A DNA stretch of 64,000 bases from a virus. The stretch covers positions 1 to 64,000 of IMG/VR virus record IMGVR_UViG_3300044846_004119; one strand, 5' to 3'. Positions 35,359 through 45,400 of the stretch are shown here, piece by piece; positions within the stretch are counted from its first letter, which is position 1, and each line of letters begins with the position of its first letter. A program made the position numbers and the translations under genes. The notes beneath the pieces were generated by a model. The model saw only the letters and a program-made list of their open reading frames with translations, made no database searches and was not told where the DNA came from.

Positions 35359-36480
35359 TTAGATTACATATATTTGTCTTGGCATTGCTCTAAACTTAAG
35401 TGATTTGTTTAAATTCTCCGCCAAAAGAGCTTCACGCTCCATTACTTTATCAGGTTTTAATCTGGCTAAAGTACCCTCAACACCAATTAATTCCTCTACT
35501 AATTTAAGTTTTTCGTCTTTACCTTCAGTTAATAAACTAGTATAATCCATTGTTAATTCACTATCAGGTGTTTTAATGTTACCACTAAATTTACCTCTAA
35601 CTCTACCTAAAGTTTCTTTACAAGTTGCGATGAAATATCTTCTAACCCATTGTTTTGCGGGGTTATTTAATTCGGGCCAAGAGAACTTATCTAAAGGAAC
35701 ATCTGAAGGCATTTTAATAATGTCAGGATTATTTTTTAAACATTTGTCTCTATCTTCAGGACCAACATCATAATACCAATACCATACTTTACCCCTATTT
35801 AAATTTCTATTACCAAAATCAAATTTACCACCAGGTGTATTCATTAAATGAATTGCTTTTTTACCTTCAGGTAACGCGGTTATTGTATAGGTTAAATCTC
35901 CTGATATAATTCTTCTTTGAATATTAATTTCTTGCATTCTTAATAACATATCAAATGCTGGCATCATAAAATATGACCCCGTATTACCCATTTGTGAAAA
36001 ACCACCAGGTCCACCAATTCCACCACCGCCTAAACCTCCAAATGAAAAAGCATCAAAATATACACCATTTAAGTCTGATGGTGTAAACCATAATAACTCG
36101 TTAATCTCTCTATGTGCGGGTATTTCGTAAATTTGTTGATTAGGTTCTAATTGTATATAGTCTTTTTTAAGGACCCAATCACCACCAGCTTGTAATCCAA
36201 CAATTTTAGAATAGGCGTAAGTATATCTTGTTTCAAAGTCTAATGTCTTTGTAACAAAGGCTCTTGATAAAGATTGTGTGTCTAAGTTTAATCCCCATAG
36301 ATTTGACCACTGAGATTCAATTAACCAATTTTGTACGTATTGAGAATAGTCGTCAATTGCGAATTCCAATAACGTATCCATTTGTTCGTCCTCTAATTCA
36401 ACCGAACGTAGAGGTGCCCCAAGTAAATGTCTTACTTTAGTATATAATGGGCTTCTTTCATTTTCTGGTATTATTGCCAT
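35359..36480 (-). CDS. Putative neck / head-completion protein (gp13-like)
   Basis: A 373-residue protein with an N-terminal helical segment (VELEDEQMDTLLEFAIDDYSQYVQNWL), a Gly-rich central stretch (GGLGGGGIGGPGG) and a C-terminal helical region. The acidic D-D-Y-S-x-Y helix followed by beta sheet resembles neck/head-completion proteins of T4-like phages, but I could not verify the family. It heads a minus-strand pair with the small gene downstream. Preceded by a TATTTAT motif on its coding strand. Confidence 0.45.
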   Translation of the reverse strand: MAIIPENERSPLYTKVRHLLGAPLRSVELEDEQMDTLLEFAIDDYSQYVQNWLIESQWSNLWGLNLDTQSLSRAFVTKTLDFETRYTYAYSKIVGLQAGGDWVLKKDYIQLEPNQQIYEIPAHREINELLWFTPSDLNGVYFDAFSFGGLGGGGIGGPGGFSQMGNTGSYFMMPAFDMLLRMQEINIQRRIISGDLTYTITALPEGKKAIHLMNTPGGKFDFGNRNLNRGKVWYWYYDVGPEDRDKCLKNNPDIIKMPSDVPLDKFSWPELNNPAKQWVRRYFIATCKETLGRVRGKFSGNIKTPDSELTMDYTSLLTEGKDEKLKLVEELIGVEGTLARLKPDKVMEREALLAENLNKSLKFRAMPRQIYVI

Positions 36481-36495
36481 GTTTTTCGTTTCTAT

Positions 36496-36502
36496 ATAAA
36501 TA
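36496..36502 (-). promoter_or_regulatory. TATTTAT motif before neck-like gene
   Basis: On the minus strand reads GATATTTATATAG, 15 bases before the ATG of the neck-like gene, in the 22-base gap to the SOD-fusion stop. Confidence 0.45.
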
Positions 36503-38041
36503 TCAATTTAGTCGGTAAATTAAATTAGATTCCGGGAAAACATATTGACCCCCGATTATCTTAGTATTTTTATTACTAAAAACTAACACTTCTTTATTAT
36601 TTTTTGTAAATATTAACCAATCAGTTGAATATTTTTTAACATTTGCGGAACCTGAGACATGAATTTCACCATCAACATTTTTTATATAGGTGAACGGTTT
36701 AACCTGACTTGTTAATTTAACGCCATCAACTATGATTTCACAGTCAATACCATCAATCATATCTTCTTTACTTCCTAATTTACCAACAGAAATAACGTTA
36801 TCATCACCAAATTTTTTCTTAAGAATCTTAACTGTTTCATCCTCTCTTTTTTGTCCCCAACTATTAGTTTGAGTTAAAATTTTCATTAAGTTTTGAAATG
36901 TTGAGGAATTTTGAGAAAAAATTCTGAACTTATAATCATCTAGTACTTTAACAAGTTTTTTAACTTCACTAATTTGTTCAGATGGTGTTAGGCCAATCAT
37001 TTTAATTTCAGGTTTATCTTGTTTTTTAAGTACTTGGTTAATATCGTTTAGTAGAACACAGAAACAACTATAATTTGTGTTTAATTTGTTAATTACTGAA
37101 CGTCCGTCACTTTCTAAATTATAAACTCCTGACATCTCACCAGGGGCAAATTCGTTATTTTCATAAAAGTTTTCAGGAAAGACTTCTTTCATCATTTTAT
37201 TAACACTCATTTTAAAGATTTCTTTAACTTTTGGGTTGATATTAAATATAAATCTAATCGCCTCGTTAGTATCTCTACCACATCTTTCAGATTTACCTTC
37301 AGAGATAACTGTTTTTAACATAAGACTTTCATTTAATTTAGATTCAACCTTTAATTGGTAAAGTTTGTTTACAAATTCCCAATTAACACATTTCCAAAAG
37401 TTTTTAATATAGTCATCTTTTTTGTTTCTATATTTCAAATAGTAAGCATGTTCCCATAAATCTAATCCAAGTATTGGATAACCACCATCTTCAACAACGT
37501 TCATTAAAGGATTGTCTTGATTTGCTGTGGACACAATTTTTAATTTATTAGTCTTTGTTAAAACTAACCAAACCCATCCCGAACCAAATCGTTCTTTTGC
37601 AACTTCCTCAAATTTAATTCTAAATGAATTATAACTTTTGAAGTCTTTATTAATTTGAGTTAAAACTTCACCGTGAGGTTTTTGAGTTTCAGGAGTTAAC
37701 ATTTTCCAAAATAACGCGTGGTTAAAAGCACCACCTGCGTTATTTCTAATGTTTTTATCAAATCTACTTATTGATTTTATAATTTCTTCTAACTCTAAAT
37801 CCCCATATTTTTTTTTACTAAGAGCAGAATTTAATTTATCAACATAACCTTTATAATGTTTATTATAATGGTAGTTCATAGTTTCTGAGTCAATAAATTG
37901 TTTCAGGGCTGAGTAGGCGTATGGTAATCGTTCGATTCCAATTCTTTTCATTTCGTTTAAGAAAAGTTTTTGATTCTCATTTTTTTCAACCGTTTTAATT
38001 TTTTCGGTTATGAGGTCAATTTTTTTTTCAATATTTTTCAT
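36503..38041 (-). CDS. Mn-type superoxide dismutase fused to PD-(D/E)xK nuclease-like domain
   Basis: A 512-residue fusion. Residues ~38-235 are a Fe/Mn superoxide dismutase with all four metal ligands: H58 (TMNYH), H108 (AFNHALFW), D194 and H198 (LGLDLWEHAYY). GSGWVW and STANQDNPLM with Q175 point to the Mn type. Residues ~235-400 are unrecognised, helical. Residues ~405-512 contain WGQKREDETVKIL, then DGIDCEIIVDG and SQVKPF, a restriction-nuclease-like pattern. The true start is the ATG at 38041; a TTG further out lies across a TATTTAT promoter motif. Cellular role unclear: oxidative-stress relief plus DNA processing is speculation. Confidence 0.8.
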   Translation of the reverse strand: MKNIEKKIDLITEKIKTVEKNENQKLFLNEMKRIGIERLPYAYSALKQFIDSETMNYHYNKHYKGYVDKLNSALSKKKYGDLELEEIIKSISRFDKNIRNNAGGAFNHALFWKMLTPETQKPHGEVLTQINKDFKSYNSFRIKFEEVAKERFGSGWVWLVLTKTNKLKIVSTANQDNPLMNVVEDGGYPILGLDLWEHAYYLKYRNKKDDYIKNFWKCVNWEFVNKLYQLKVESKLNESLMLKTVISEGKSERCGRDTNEAIRFIFNINPKVKEIFKMSVNKMMKEVFPENFYENNEFAPGEMSGVYNLESDGRSVINKLNTNYSCFCVLLNDINQVLKKQDKPEIKMIGLTPSEQISEVKKLVKVLDDYKFRIFSQNSSTFQNLMKILTQTNSWGQKREDETVKILKKKFGDDNVISVGKLGSKEDMIDGIDCEIIVDGVKLTSQVKPFTYIKNVDGEIHVSGSANVKKYSTDWLIFTKNNKEVLVFSNKNTKIIGGQYVFPESNLIYRLN

Positions 38042-38059
38042 AAGGCTTATTTTATTATT

Positions 38060-38066
38060 ATAAATA
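38060..38066 (-). promoter_or_regulatory. TATTTAT motif before SOD fusion
   Basis: On the minus strand reads CTTATTTATAATA, 18 bases upstream of the preferred ATG at 38041 and 16 bases after the SNF2 helicase stop. It supports the shorter start. Confidence 0.5.
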
Positions 38067-38081
38067 AGCGGAAGTTTCAAA

Positions 38082-39851
38082 TTATCTGCGATTGTTTATT
38101 CTATTCATCACTTCTTCAATAAAGTCGGCTTTATCTAAATTGTCACCCATAACGGTTTCAAATATATTTTTCTTCTTTATTAAAATGTCATAAATTGCTC
38201 CCTCAATAGTATTTTCAAATATTGGGTAATAAACTGATACATTAGATTTTTGACCGTATCTGTACGCTCTATCTTCCGCTTGTGTGTGGTCTGATGGAAC
38301 AAAAGATAAATCATTCATGATTACGGCCTCAGCGGCGGTTAAGGTTAACCCAACACCTGCGGCTTTTAAGTTACCAACAAAAACTGTAATCTTTTCATTA
38401 TCCTGAAATTGGTCAACTGCGTGTTGTCTCATAGATTTAGAGGTTGACCCATCTAATCTAACCGCCTGTTTACCAAAATGGTCGGCAATTTTATTTAATG
38501 TATTTGTGAAATTAGTAAAAATAATAACCTTTTTTCCTTGGTCAATTATATTCTGAACTAATTCAATCGTATCGTTAATTTTTTCTTCCGCAATGACTTG
38601 TCTAACTTTCATTAACTTACTAAATTGTACCGTTAACGATGAAGATTCGTCTGTTTTATTTTCATACCAATCATAGTACTCTCCCATTAAGCCTTCATAT
38701 AATTTAGATTTAAGTCTTAGGTAGACTGGCGATATTATTTTGTCAGGTAAATCAAGTACCTCAGTTTTTAAACGTCGTAATACTTGTCTTGAGGTTCGGT
38801 CTCTTAATTCCTCTAAGTTAGATGCCCCCGTAACATTCCAAACTTTTCTATTTCCCGCTTTAAATTGGTAACCTTGACAATACCTAATGGCATATGCCAT
38901 CCAATTCTGAGCTACGGGACTCTCAATGAGTGATAACAAGTTAAAATAATTCATTGGTCTTGATGTCATTGGTGTTCCCGTTAACAACCAAAGTTTATCA
39001 ACACTTTTAACAAAACTATTAACTAATTTAGTTCTTTGTGCTTGACCGTTTTGTAAATAATGGGCCTCATCAATAATGATTATACCAAAATTACTTTTAT
39101 ATATTTCAGATTTTTCTTTATCTTTTAAATCGTAAAAATTTTTAAGAATATCGTAATTAACAATTACAAAATCGTGTTCTTGGGAGAAGTTTTTACCTTC
39201 GGCAATATAAACACTCCTATCTGTGTAGTTTTCAATCTCTCTTAGCCAATTTATTTTTAAAGAAGCGGGACAAATAATTAATATTTTCTTAACACCTGTT
39301 TCTAAAGCGGCAATAATGGTGGAAGTTGTTTTACCTAAACCCATATCATCTGCGAGAATAAATCTTTTAGCCCCGGCAAGTTTCTCAATGGCAATTTTTT
39401 GATGTTCTAATGGAGGTCTGTGAGAGTACTTTGAATAATCCACCTCAACATTTTTAATTGTGTGTGTCTTAATTAAAGCTCCTTTAGGTAACCAAAACTC
39501 GTGTATAGTTTCCCCCGATAACACTTTTCCCCAAACATGATAGGCTTTCTCTTTCTCAACCAATAACTTCTCAACCCAAACTTGTTCAGGTATTGTAGTT
39601 AATAATTTTTCGTCAGCAATTTTTTTGGCAAAGTAAGGGTCAAGGTCAACCCATTTTTTTCCAACTTTAGGTGTTACATCGTAATAATTAATAATATAAT
39701 CAGATTGGGCTCTTGTGGGATAAAATTTCTTATTAGATTCTTTTTGAGTTTTTAATTTTAGGATATAGTTATTTGCACCTGAATAAGTTTCAAGTAACTC
39801 TAATGCTCTTCTCTCTAATAGAGGTTTGTTATTTTCTATATTATTTTCCAA
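38082..39851 (-). CDS. SNF2/DEAH-type helicase
   Basis: A 589-residue superfamily 2 SNF2-family protein. Walker A is DDMGLGKTT (168-176), Walker B is DEAHYLQNG (261-264 for DEAH), motif III LLTGTPM, and C-terminal motifs include IIFTNFTNTLNKIADHF, VRLDGSTS and DRAYRYGQ (arginine-finger region). Start codon is TTG: an in-frame stop lies ten codons upstream and no ATG precedes the motifs. N-terminal ~135 residues are an accessory region. Probably remodels DNA during replication, repair or recombination of the phage genome. Confidence 0.85.
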   Translation of the reverse strand: MENNIENNKPLLERRALELLETYSGANNYILKLKTQKESNKKFYPTRAQSDYIINYYDVTPKVGKKWVDLDPYFAKKIADEKLLTTIPEQVWVEKLLVEKEKAYHVWGKVLSGETIHEFWLPKGALIKTHTIKNVEVDYSKYSHRPPLEHQKIAIEKLAGAKRFILADDMGLGKTTSTIIAALETGVKKILIICPASLKINWLREIENYTDRSVYIAEGKNFSQEHDFVIVNYDILKNFYDLKDKEKSEIYKSNFGIIIIDEAHYLQNGQAQRTKLVNSFVKSVDKLWLLTGTPMTSRPMNYFNLLSLIESPVAQNWMAYAIRYCQGYQFKAGNRKVWNVTGASNLEELRDRTSRQVLRRLKTEVLDLPDKIISPVYLRLKSKLYEGLMGEYYDWYENKTDESSSLTVQFSKLMKVRQVIAEEKINDTIELVQNIIDQGKKVIIFTNFTNTLNKIADHFGKQAVRLDGSTSKSMRQHAVDQFQDNEKITVFVGNLKAAGVGLTLTAAEAVIMNDLSFVPSDHTQAEDRAYRYGQKSNVSVYYPIFENTIEGAIYDILIKKKNIFETVMGDNLDKADFIEEVMNRINNRR

Positions 39852-39888
39852 AAGATTTGGTTTGAGTTAAAAATAAGTAATCTTTTAA

Positions 39889-39895
39889 TATTTAT
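39889..39895 (+). promoter_or_regulatory. TATTTAT motif before neck gene at 39900
   Basis: Coding-strand TATTTATCA four bases before the ATG, in the divergent gap between the helicase and the tail block. Confidence 0.45.
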
Positions 39896-39899
39896 CAAT

Positions 39900-40415
39900 A
39901 TGTCAACTAATAAAGTACCAATTACTCGAATAGGGAAATTCTTTGGAGATGAAGATTTCAATTTAGACCTTTCAATAGGGGAGGAATGGTTATATGGTGA
40001 TATGAACTTCACATTAGTTCTTTATCGTATTGATAGACTGAAAACAAAAACCGATGATGTTTATGGTGAAACTGTTAGTGATGGTATTAAATTTTTACCA
40101 CCAATAGAGTTTAAAGGGTATGTTCAAATTATGGCACCTGAAAATAAATATTTAGGTAATTCAAAAATAGAACAATTTGAGCCGGGTAATATTAAAGTGT
40201 CAGTTTACCAAAGACAATTGGATGAGTTAGGTGTTGATATTAGTTATGGTGACTATATTGGTTACTATGAAACAGAAGATAGAGTTAGATATTATACCGT
40301 AAATAATGACGGAAGAGTCATCTCAGATAATAAACACACGTATGCAGGGTTTAAACCGTTTTATAGAACTATTATGGCGTCAGCGGTTACTAATAACGAA
40401 TTTAGAGGTTTATAA
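39900..40415 (+). CDS. Putative neck / head-tail connector protein (gp14-like)
   Basis: A 171-residue protein. It contains the central motif D-D-V-Y-G-E-T-V and a later VSVYQRQLDELGVDISYGDYIGYYET strand-helix pattern. These resemble the small neck proteins (gp14-like) of T4-like phages found in other hosts, but the resemblance is not strong. It opens the assembly line that runs through sheath and tube. Function by position and motif only. Confidence 0.4.
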   Translation: MSTNKVPITRIGKFFGDEDFNLDLSIGEEWLYGDMNFTLVLYRIDRLKTKTDDVYGETVSDGIKFLPPIEFKGYVQIMAPENKYLGNSKIEQFEPGNIKVSVYQRQLDELGVDISYGDYIGYYETEDRVRYYTVNNDGRVISDNKHTYAGFKPFYRTIMASAVTNNEFRGL

Positions 40416-40711
40416 TGAAAATAATAATAACAGAATCTCAAGTGGCATTAATAAGAAGGTTAACTGAGTTAGAACACTATCTTGATATGGCTATTAAAGA
40501 ATTAAATGAGGATATAAAAAGTGGAAGTCCAGGTAATAGACCTGATAATTTTGGTGTTTACGAAGGGTGGGTAATGAATAGAACTAAACGGTATTTTGAA
40601 AATAATAATCCAAATCTTGAATGGCTAAGTCACGATTTTAAGATGTTAGTATCAGGACAATTTAATAATAAAATTAGAAAAGGTTTTAATCAAGTTAAAA
40701 ATAGAAGATGA
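40415..40711 (+). CDS. Small protein with MKI-ITE N-terminal motif
   Basis: A 98-residue helical, charged protein beginning MKIIITESQVALIRRLTE, overlapping the preceding stop by one base (TAATG). The start motif M-K-(I)-x-I-T-E-(S/T)-Q recurs in the next gene and at 31256. No domain recognised. Confidence 0.5.
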   Translation: MKIIITESQVALIRRLTELEHYLDMAIKELNEDIKSGSPGNRPDNFGVYEGWVMNRTKRYFENNNPNLEWLSHDFKMLVSGQFNNKIRKGFNQVKNRR

Positions 40712-41145
40712 AAATACTAATTACAGAAACACAGGACCATGATAATTCTGAGGATAAGTTTAAAGGTGAAAGAGTTATGGTTTATTATAATTTACACAAA
40801 CATACTTTTTCTGTGTCGTATAAATCAAAAGTTATTTTACATGCCGATTACGTTAAATTAAAAGATGTTGAGTTTAGAGTTAGAAAGGCTGGTAAAGAAC
40901 GAGTTAGACGTGAAATGGTAAAAAATGTTCACGCATTTGTTATTGGTGATTTAGTTGATTATTGTCAGTCGCCATGTAAAAATATTCCTAAAGAACCAAC
41001 GGATAATGTAATAACGTATAACCCTTACAAGTATGATAGTTTTGTATATAAATCGAATAAAAACCCAATATACAAAACAAAAGAAATTGATATGATTAAT
41101 TTAAAAAACAAATTATTCGTAATAAAAAAAATAAAAAAACATTAA
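40708..41145 (+). CDS. Conserved phage-type protein with MKI-ITE start
   Basis: A 145-residue protein, MKILITETQDHD start, containing YNLHKHTFSVSYKSK and FRVRKAGKERVRREMVKNVHAF, a pattern I recognise from unannotated proteins of many large phages. It overlaps the previous gene by four bases (ATGA). Function unknown; the basic helix could bind nucleic acid. Confidence 0.5.
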   Translation: MKILITETQDHDNSEDKFKGERVMVYYNLHKHTFSVSYKSKVILHADYVKLKDVEFRVRKAGKERVRREMVKNVHAFVIGDLVDYCQSPCKNIPKEPTDNVITYNPYKYDSFVYKSNKNPIYKTKEIDMINLKNKLFVIKKIKKH

Positions 41146-41146
41146 A

Positions 41147-42181
41147 ATGCCATTACCTAAAATTAAAAAAAACATTCCTTTGACACAGTCAAAAACTCTT
41201 TTACCTAGAAGACAGGAATTGGTTGATAAGATTAATAGGGATGGTACCTATCTCCCTAAATCAATATTACATGCCGACTTGGACGGTGGGTTTTTAAATT
41301 TTGTTAAAACAGATTTAAAAACTGTTGTTGACGGAAAGGTAATACCTATGGTTGATATTTTAGTTACAACTCAGAATTGGTCTCAATTCACGGAAACTTG
41401 GAACATTCAAAATATTGATAAAAATGTCGAGCCCCCATTCATAACAGTTGTTCGTATTCCTGAAGTTAAGTTTGGAACTAATCCCGCAACACTATACAAT
41501 ATTCCTAATAGAAAACAATATTTCTACGCACAAGTACCTACTTGGGACGGACAAAGACACGGAGCGGACATTTATAAAATACCACAACCTGTACCTGTTG
41601 ATATAACATATAATGTTAAGATAGTATGTAATAGAATGAGAGAACTAAACAGTTTCAATAAAAATGTAATTGAGATGTTTGCGTCAAAACAAGCCTATAC
41701 TGTGATTAAAGGACATTATATTCCAATAGTAATGGGTAATATTAGTGATGAATCGGTATTTGATTTGGAAAAAAGAAAATATTATGTACAAAGTTATGAA
41801 TTTATATTACTTGGTTTTTTAATTGATGAAGATGAGTTTGAAGTTTCTCCAGCAATTTCAAGAGTATTACAAGTTGTTGAGTTTGAAACACAGACAACAA
41901 GAAAACAACCAAAAAAACTTTCAAACCCCGCAAGTACAACTTTAGATGTTTTATTTGTCGTTGGAAATAATATTATTACACAAATTTTTGATTATACTGT
42001 TGACCTAAATTTAGGTGAAACCGATAATGTTGAATCGTTTGAGGTGTACATTAATAACGACTATTATGGCTCTGATATTGAACAAATTCAAATAAACACT
42101 AACGACACTCTTAAATTAATTATTGTTAAAAATGATGACACAAAAGACAGTATAATTAAGCTCAATAATCTATTGGTTTAA
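41147..42181 (+). CDS. Putative tail completion / sheath stabiliser (gp15-like)
   Basis: A 344-residue protein between neck-type genes and the tail sheath. The central part (GADIYKIPQPVPVDITYNVKI and RMRELNSFNKNVIEMFASK) resembles gp3/gp15-type tail-completion proteins of T4-like phages, which cap the tail and stabilise the sheath. The N-terminal region is disordered and basic. Position immediately before the sheath supports this; no direct family check was possible. Confidence 0.45.
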   Translation: MPLPKIKKNIPLTQSKTLLPRRQELVDKINRDGTYLPKSILHADLDGGFLNFVKTDLKTVVDGKVIPMVDILVTTQNWSQFTETWNIQNIDKNVEPPFITVVRIPEVKFGTNPATLYNIPNRKQYFYAQVPTWDGQRHGADIYKIPQPVPVDITYNVKIVCNRMRELNSFNKNVIEMFASKQAYTVIKGHYIPIVMGNISDESVFDLEKRKYYVQSYEFILLGFLIDEDEFEVSPAISRVLQVVEFETQTTRKQPKKLSNPASTTLDVLFVVGNNIITQIFDYTVDLNLGETDNVESFEVYINNDYYGSDIEQIQINTNDTLKLIIVKNDDTKDSIIKLNNLLV

Positions 42182-42342
42182 TTCTCTCCGTATATATCGG
42201 GTTTTCCTTTACATTTCTCAACAATAAGTCTTTCTAAGAAACGATACATCTTTATCCCTCTTTTTTCACAATAGGTCTTTAAGATATCATGAGCTTCAAT
42301 CGATATCTTTAAATTCTTTATTTTTTTTTCGTTGTTATCCAT
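42178..42342 (-). CDS. Small ribbon-helix-helix-like protein
   Basis: A 54-residue minus-strand frame with strong coding features: MDNNEKKIKNLKISIEAHD then ILKTYCEKRGIKMYRFLERLIVEK, a strand followed by two helices typical of Arc/MetJ-type ribbon-helix-helix DNA-binding proteins. It ends within the stop of the upstream gene and sits opposite to the tail genes, in a 281-base gap before the sheath. Its minus-strand start is preceded by TATTTATTA. Likely a transcription regulator of the adjacent late genes. Confidence 0.6.
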   Translation of the reverse strand: MDNNEKKIKNLKISIEAHDILKTYCEKRGIKMYRFLERLIVEKCKGKPDIYGEN

Positions 42343-42376
42343 GGTAGAAAAAAGGCAGAATTTATTCTCCCTAATA

Positions 42377-42383
42377 ATAAATA
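42377..42383 (-). promoter_or_regulatory. TATTTAT motif before RHH-like gene
   Basis: On the minus strand reads AGTATTTATTA, 34 bases before the RHH-like start. It faces the plus-strand motif at 42421, 37 bases away, so the two promoters would be divergent. Confidence 0.4.
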
Positions 42384-42420
42384 CTTATAGGAAAGTAAAG
42401 TGTTTTGGTTTTTTTTATAA

Positions 42421-42427
42421 TATTTAT
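42421..42427 (+). promoter_or_regulatory. TATTTAT motif before tail sheath
   Basis: Coding-strand AATATTTATCA, 35 bases before the sheath start, followed by an A-rich leader. Confidence 0.5.
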
Positions 42428-42462
42428 CAATAAAATAAATTAATTAAGAAAACACAAGACTA

Positions 42463-45400
42463 ATGGCAACAAACAGTAAAGTATTTGTATCACCTGGAGT
42501 GTATACTTCTGAAGTCGATTTAAGTTTCGTAGCACAGAGTGTAGGGGTTACTACACTAGGTATTGTAGGGGAGACATTAAAAGGTCCAGCCTTCGAACCT
42601 ATTTTTATTACAAACTTCGACGAATTCTCAACTTACTTTGGGGGAAGTTCTCCCGAAAAATTCATAAATACTCAAATACCAAAATATGAAGCGGCGTATA
42701 TCGCTAAATCTTATTTACAACAATCTAACCAATTGTTTGTTACAAGAATATTAGGTTTATCAGGGTATGATGCGGGTCCATCATGGACAATAACAACTAA
42801 AGCAAACGTAGACCCAGCAACAGTAGATTTCTATTGTGAAAGTGCTACTACGGTTAACTGTATTGACACATGTGTTGATTATAAAGTAGTTGACTTTGCA
42901 ATTGATTTCTCAGGTTGTAATAACAGTTTTGGTTCAATATCATTTATTAACCCAACACAAATTCCGGCAGAAATTGCTGAAAAATTAGACATTCCTTACG
43001 AATTGTTTGATGGAAGTTTATCAACTGTTCGTACAAACATGACTAACCAAATTTTTGATATTCTAAACGAACCGTCTTCAGAAAACACCTCTATTTATTA
43101 TTACGGACCAATTTCAGGAGAAACTTACGAAGCGTTTAGTCCTATCTTTACTGCAGAAACAAATGTATATGGTGTTAATAATGTTGACGCTAACCTTATT
43201 GATTACGCGGCACCAGAAAATGACCCTTGGTATTATAGTTTATTTGATAATCTTGGTAGTGCGGCATATAGTGGATATTCATTTTGGTCTATTGTCACAG
43301 GTTTGACTTTAACACCACCTGTTATAACAACGACAACAACATTACCAGGAACAACAACAACAACAACAACAAATCCTTGTATTACACCAACCCCAATATC
43401 AACAACAACTACAACAACTGCTGCACCTGTTAATTGTTATACAGGAACTTTAATTGGTAGAATTTATGTGTTTTCAGGAACTGCGTTTACTGATTATGAT
43501 GATTTAGTAATTGCAACACTTCGTTCAAGAGGTTTGGCGACATACTCAACAGATGATGGACCTGTTTATGAGGTTAGCGGATTAACAGATGTTACTATGG
43601 ATTGTTTAGGTGCATATTCAGGTGTAACTAAAAATCCATACGCAACATTTGGTATTAATATTACAAATAAAGATGGTAACACGTATTTCTTTGAAACATC
43701 ATTCCAAAATTCTGACCCTAAGTATTTACCAAAAGTATTTGGTTCATCTAACTTTGCAAAACCAAGAACAGTAGTTCCTTTATTTGTTGAAGAAAGATTC
43801 CAAGCTTTATTAAACTACGGATGGAGAAAAGGGTTTATTAGAGGTTTAAGTTGTAACTTAACAGCTTTACCTAACGCAAGACAAGGTTCTGACCCTACAT
43901 CAATCGCTTGGTATTTAGAACAATATCAATCACCAACATCACCGTGGGTAGTATCGGAATTAAGAGGTAACAAAGTTTACAACTTATTTAAATTTACAAC
44001 AATTGCTGATGGTGAGGCGGCTAACACGGAGGTTAAAATTTCAATAGCAAATATTTCATTTAACAATGGAACATTTGACGTATTAGTTAGAGATTTCTTT
44101 GATTCGGACTCAAGTCCAGTTGTTATTGAAAAATTCACTAACTGTAATATGGACCCTAATGATAATGCGTTCATTGCGAAGAAAATTGGCACTATTGACG
44201 GTGAGTATGAATTGAATTCTAAATACGTTATGATTGAACTTAATGAAGACGCACCAATTGACGCATTACCTTGTGGATTCTTAGGATTTAATTTTAGAGA
44301 ATATGCGGGTGTTAGACCTCCATTCCCAATTATTAAACAAAAATATGATTTTCCAGGTGAGGTAGTATATAATCCACCATTTGGTTTATCTTCAGGAGCT
44401 GACGATATTACAAGAAGTAATGGTGATAATGTACGTAGAACTTATTTAGGTATTTCTGATACTATAGGTATTGACGTTGATTACTACTATTACAAAGGTA
44501 AACAACTTCCTTTAGATATTTGTAGTGATTCTACGGGTGAAGATTGGAACTTTAGAAGTAGAGGATTCCATATGGATATTGATGCAAGTGGTATTACTAT
44601 AGCTAATGCATTTGTAACAAGTGGAACCCCAGCATTCTATTGTGGTAGTGCACCGTTTACTAAAGACCCTGATACAGAAGCTAACCCTTACTACAGAATT
44701 TTTGCTCGTAAGTTCTCATTCTTAGTACAAGGAGGATTTGACGGATGGGATATCTATAGAGAACATAGAACAAACAGTGATAGATTCGTATTAGGTAGAA
44801 ATGGATACTTAAAAGGTTCATGTCCATCAATCAAATATCCTACGGCGACAGGTTGGGGAGCATTTAAACAAATTACGGTTGGAGATAACACACAAGGTTA
44901 CGCTAACACCGATTACTACGCTTACTTATTAGGACAAAAAACTTTTGTTAATCCTGAAGCGGTTAATATTAATTTATTTGTTACACCTGGTGTCGATTAT
45001 GTAAATCATTCTGACTTAGTTGGAAGTGCGGTTGATATGATTGAAAATGATAGAGCTGACTCACTTTATGTTTGTACAACTCCTGACTTCAACATGTTTG
45101 TTCCAACAACAACTAATACGCAGGATTTAATTTATCCACAAGAAGCTGTTGATAATTTAGACACTGCAGGAATAGACTCTAACTATACCGCAACTTACTA
45201 CCCATGGGTATTAACAAGAGATACTGTAAACAACACACAAATCTATCTACCTGCAACTGCTGAGGTTACAAGAAACTTAGCTTTAACAGATAACATAGCA
45301 TTCCCTTGGTTTGCCGCGGCGGGTTACACAAGAGGTATTGTAAATGCTATTAAAGCACGTAAGAAGTTAACACAAGAAGATAGAGATACTTTATATCAAG

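Noticed and set aside
36503-38080. Longer TTG start for the SOD fusion
   Set aside because: The extra 13 codons run across the TATTTAT element and lack SOD-family residues; ATG at 38041 fits better.
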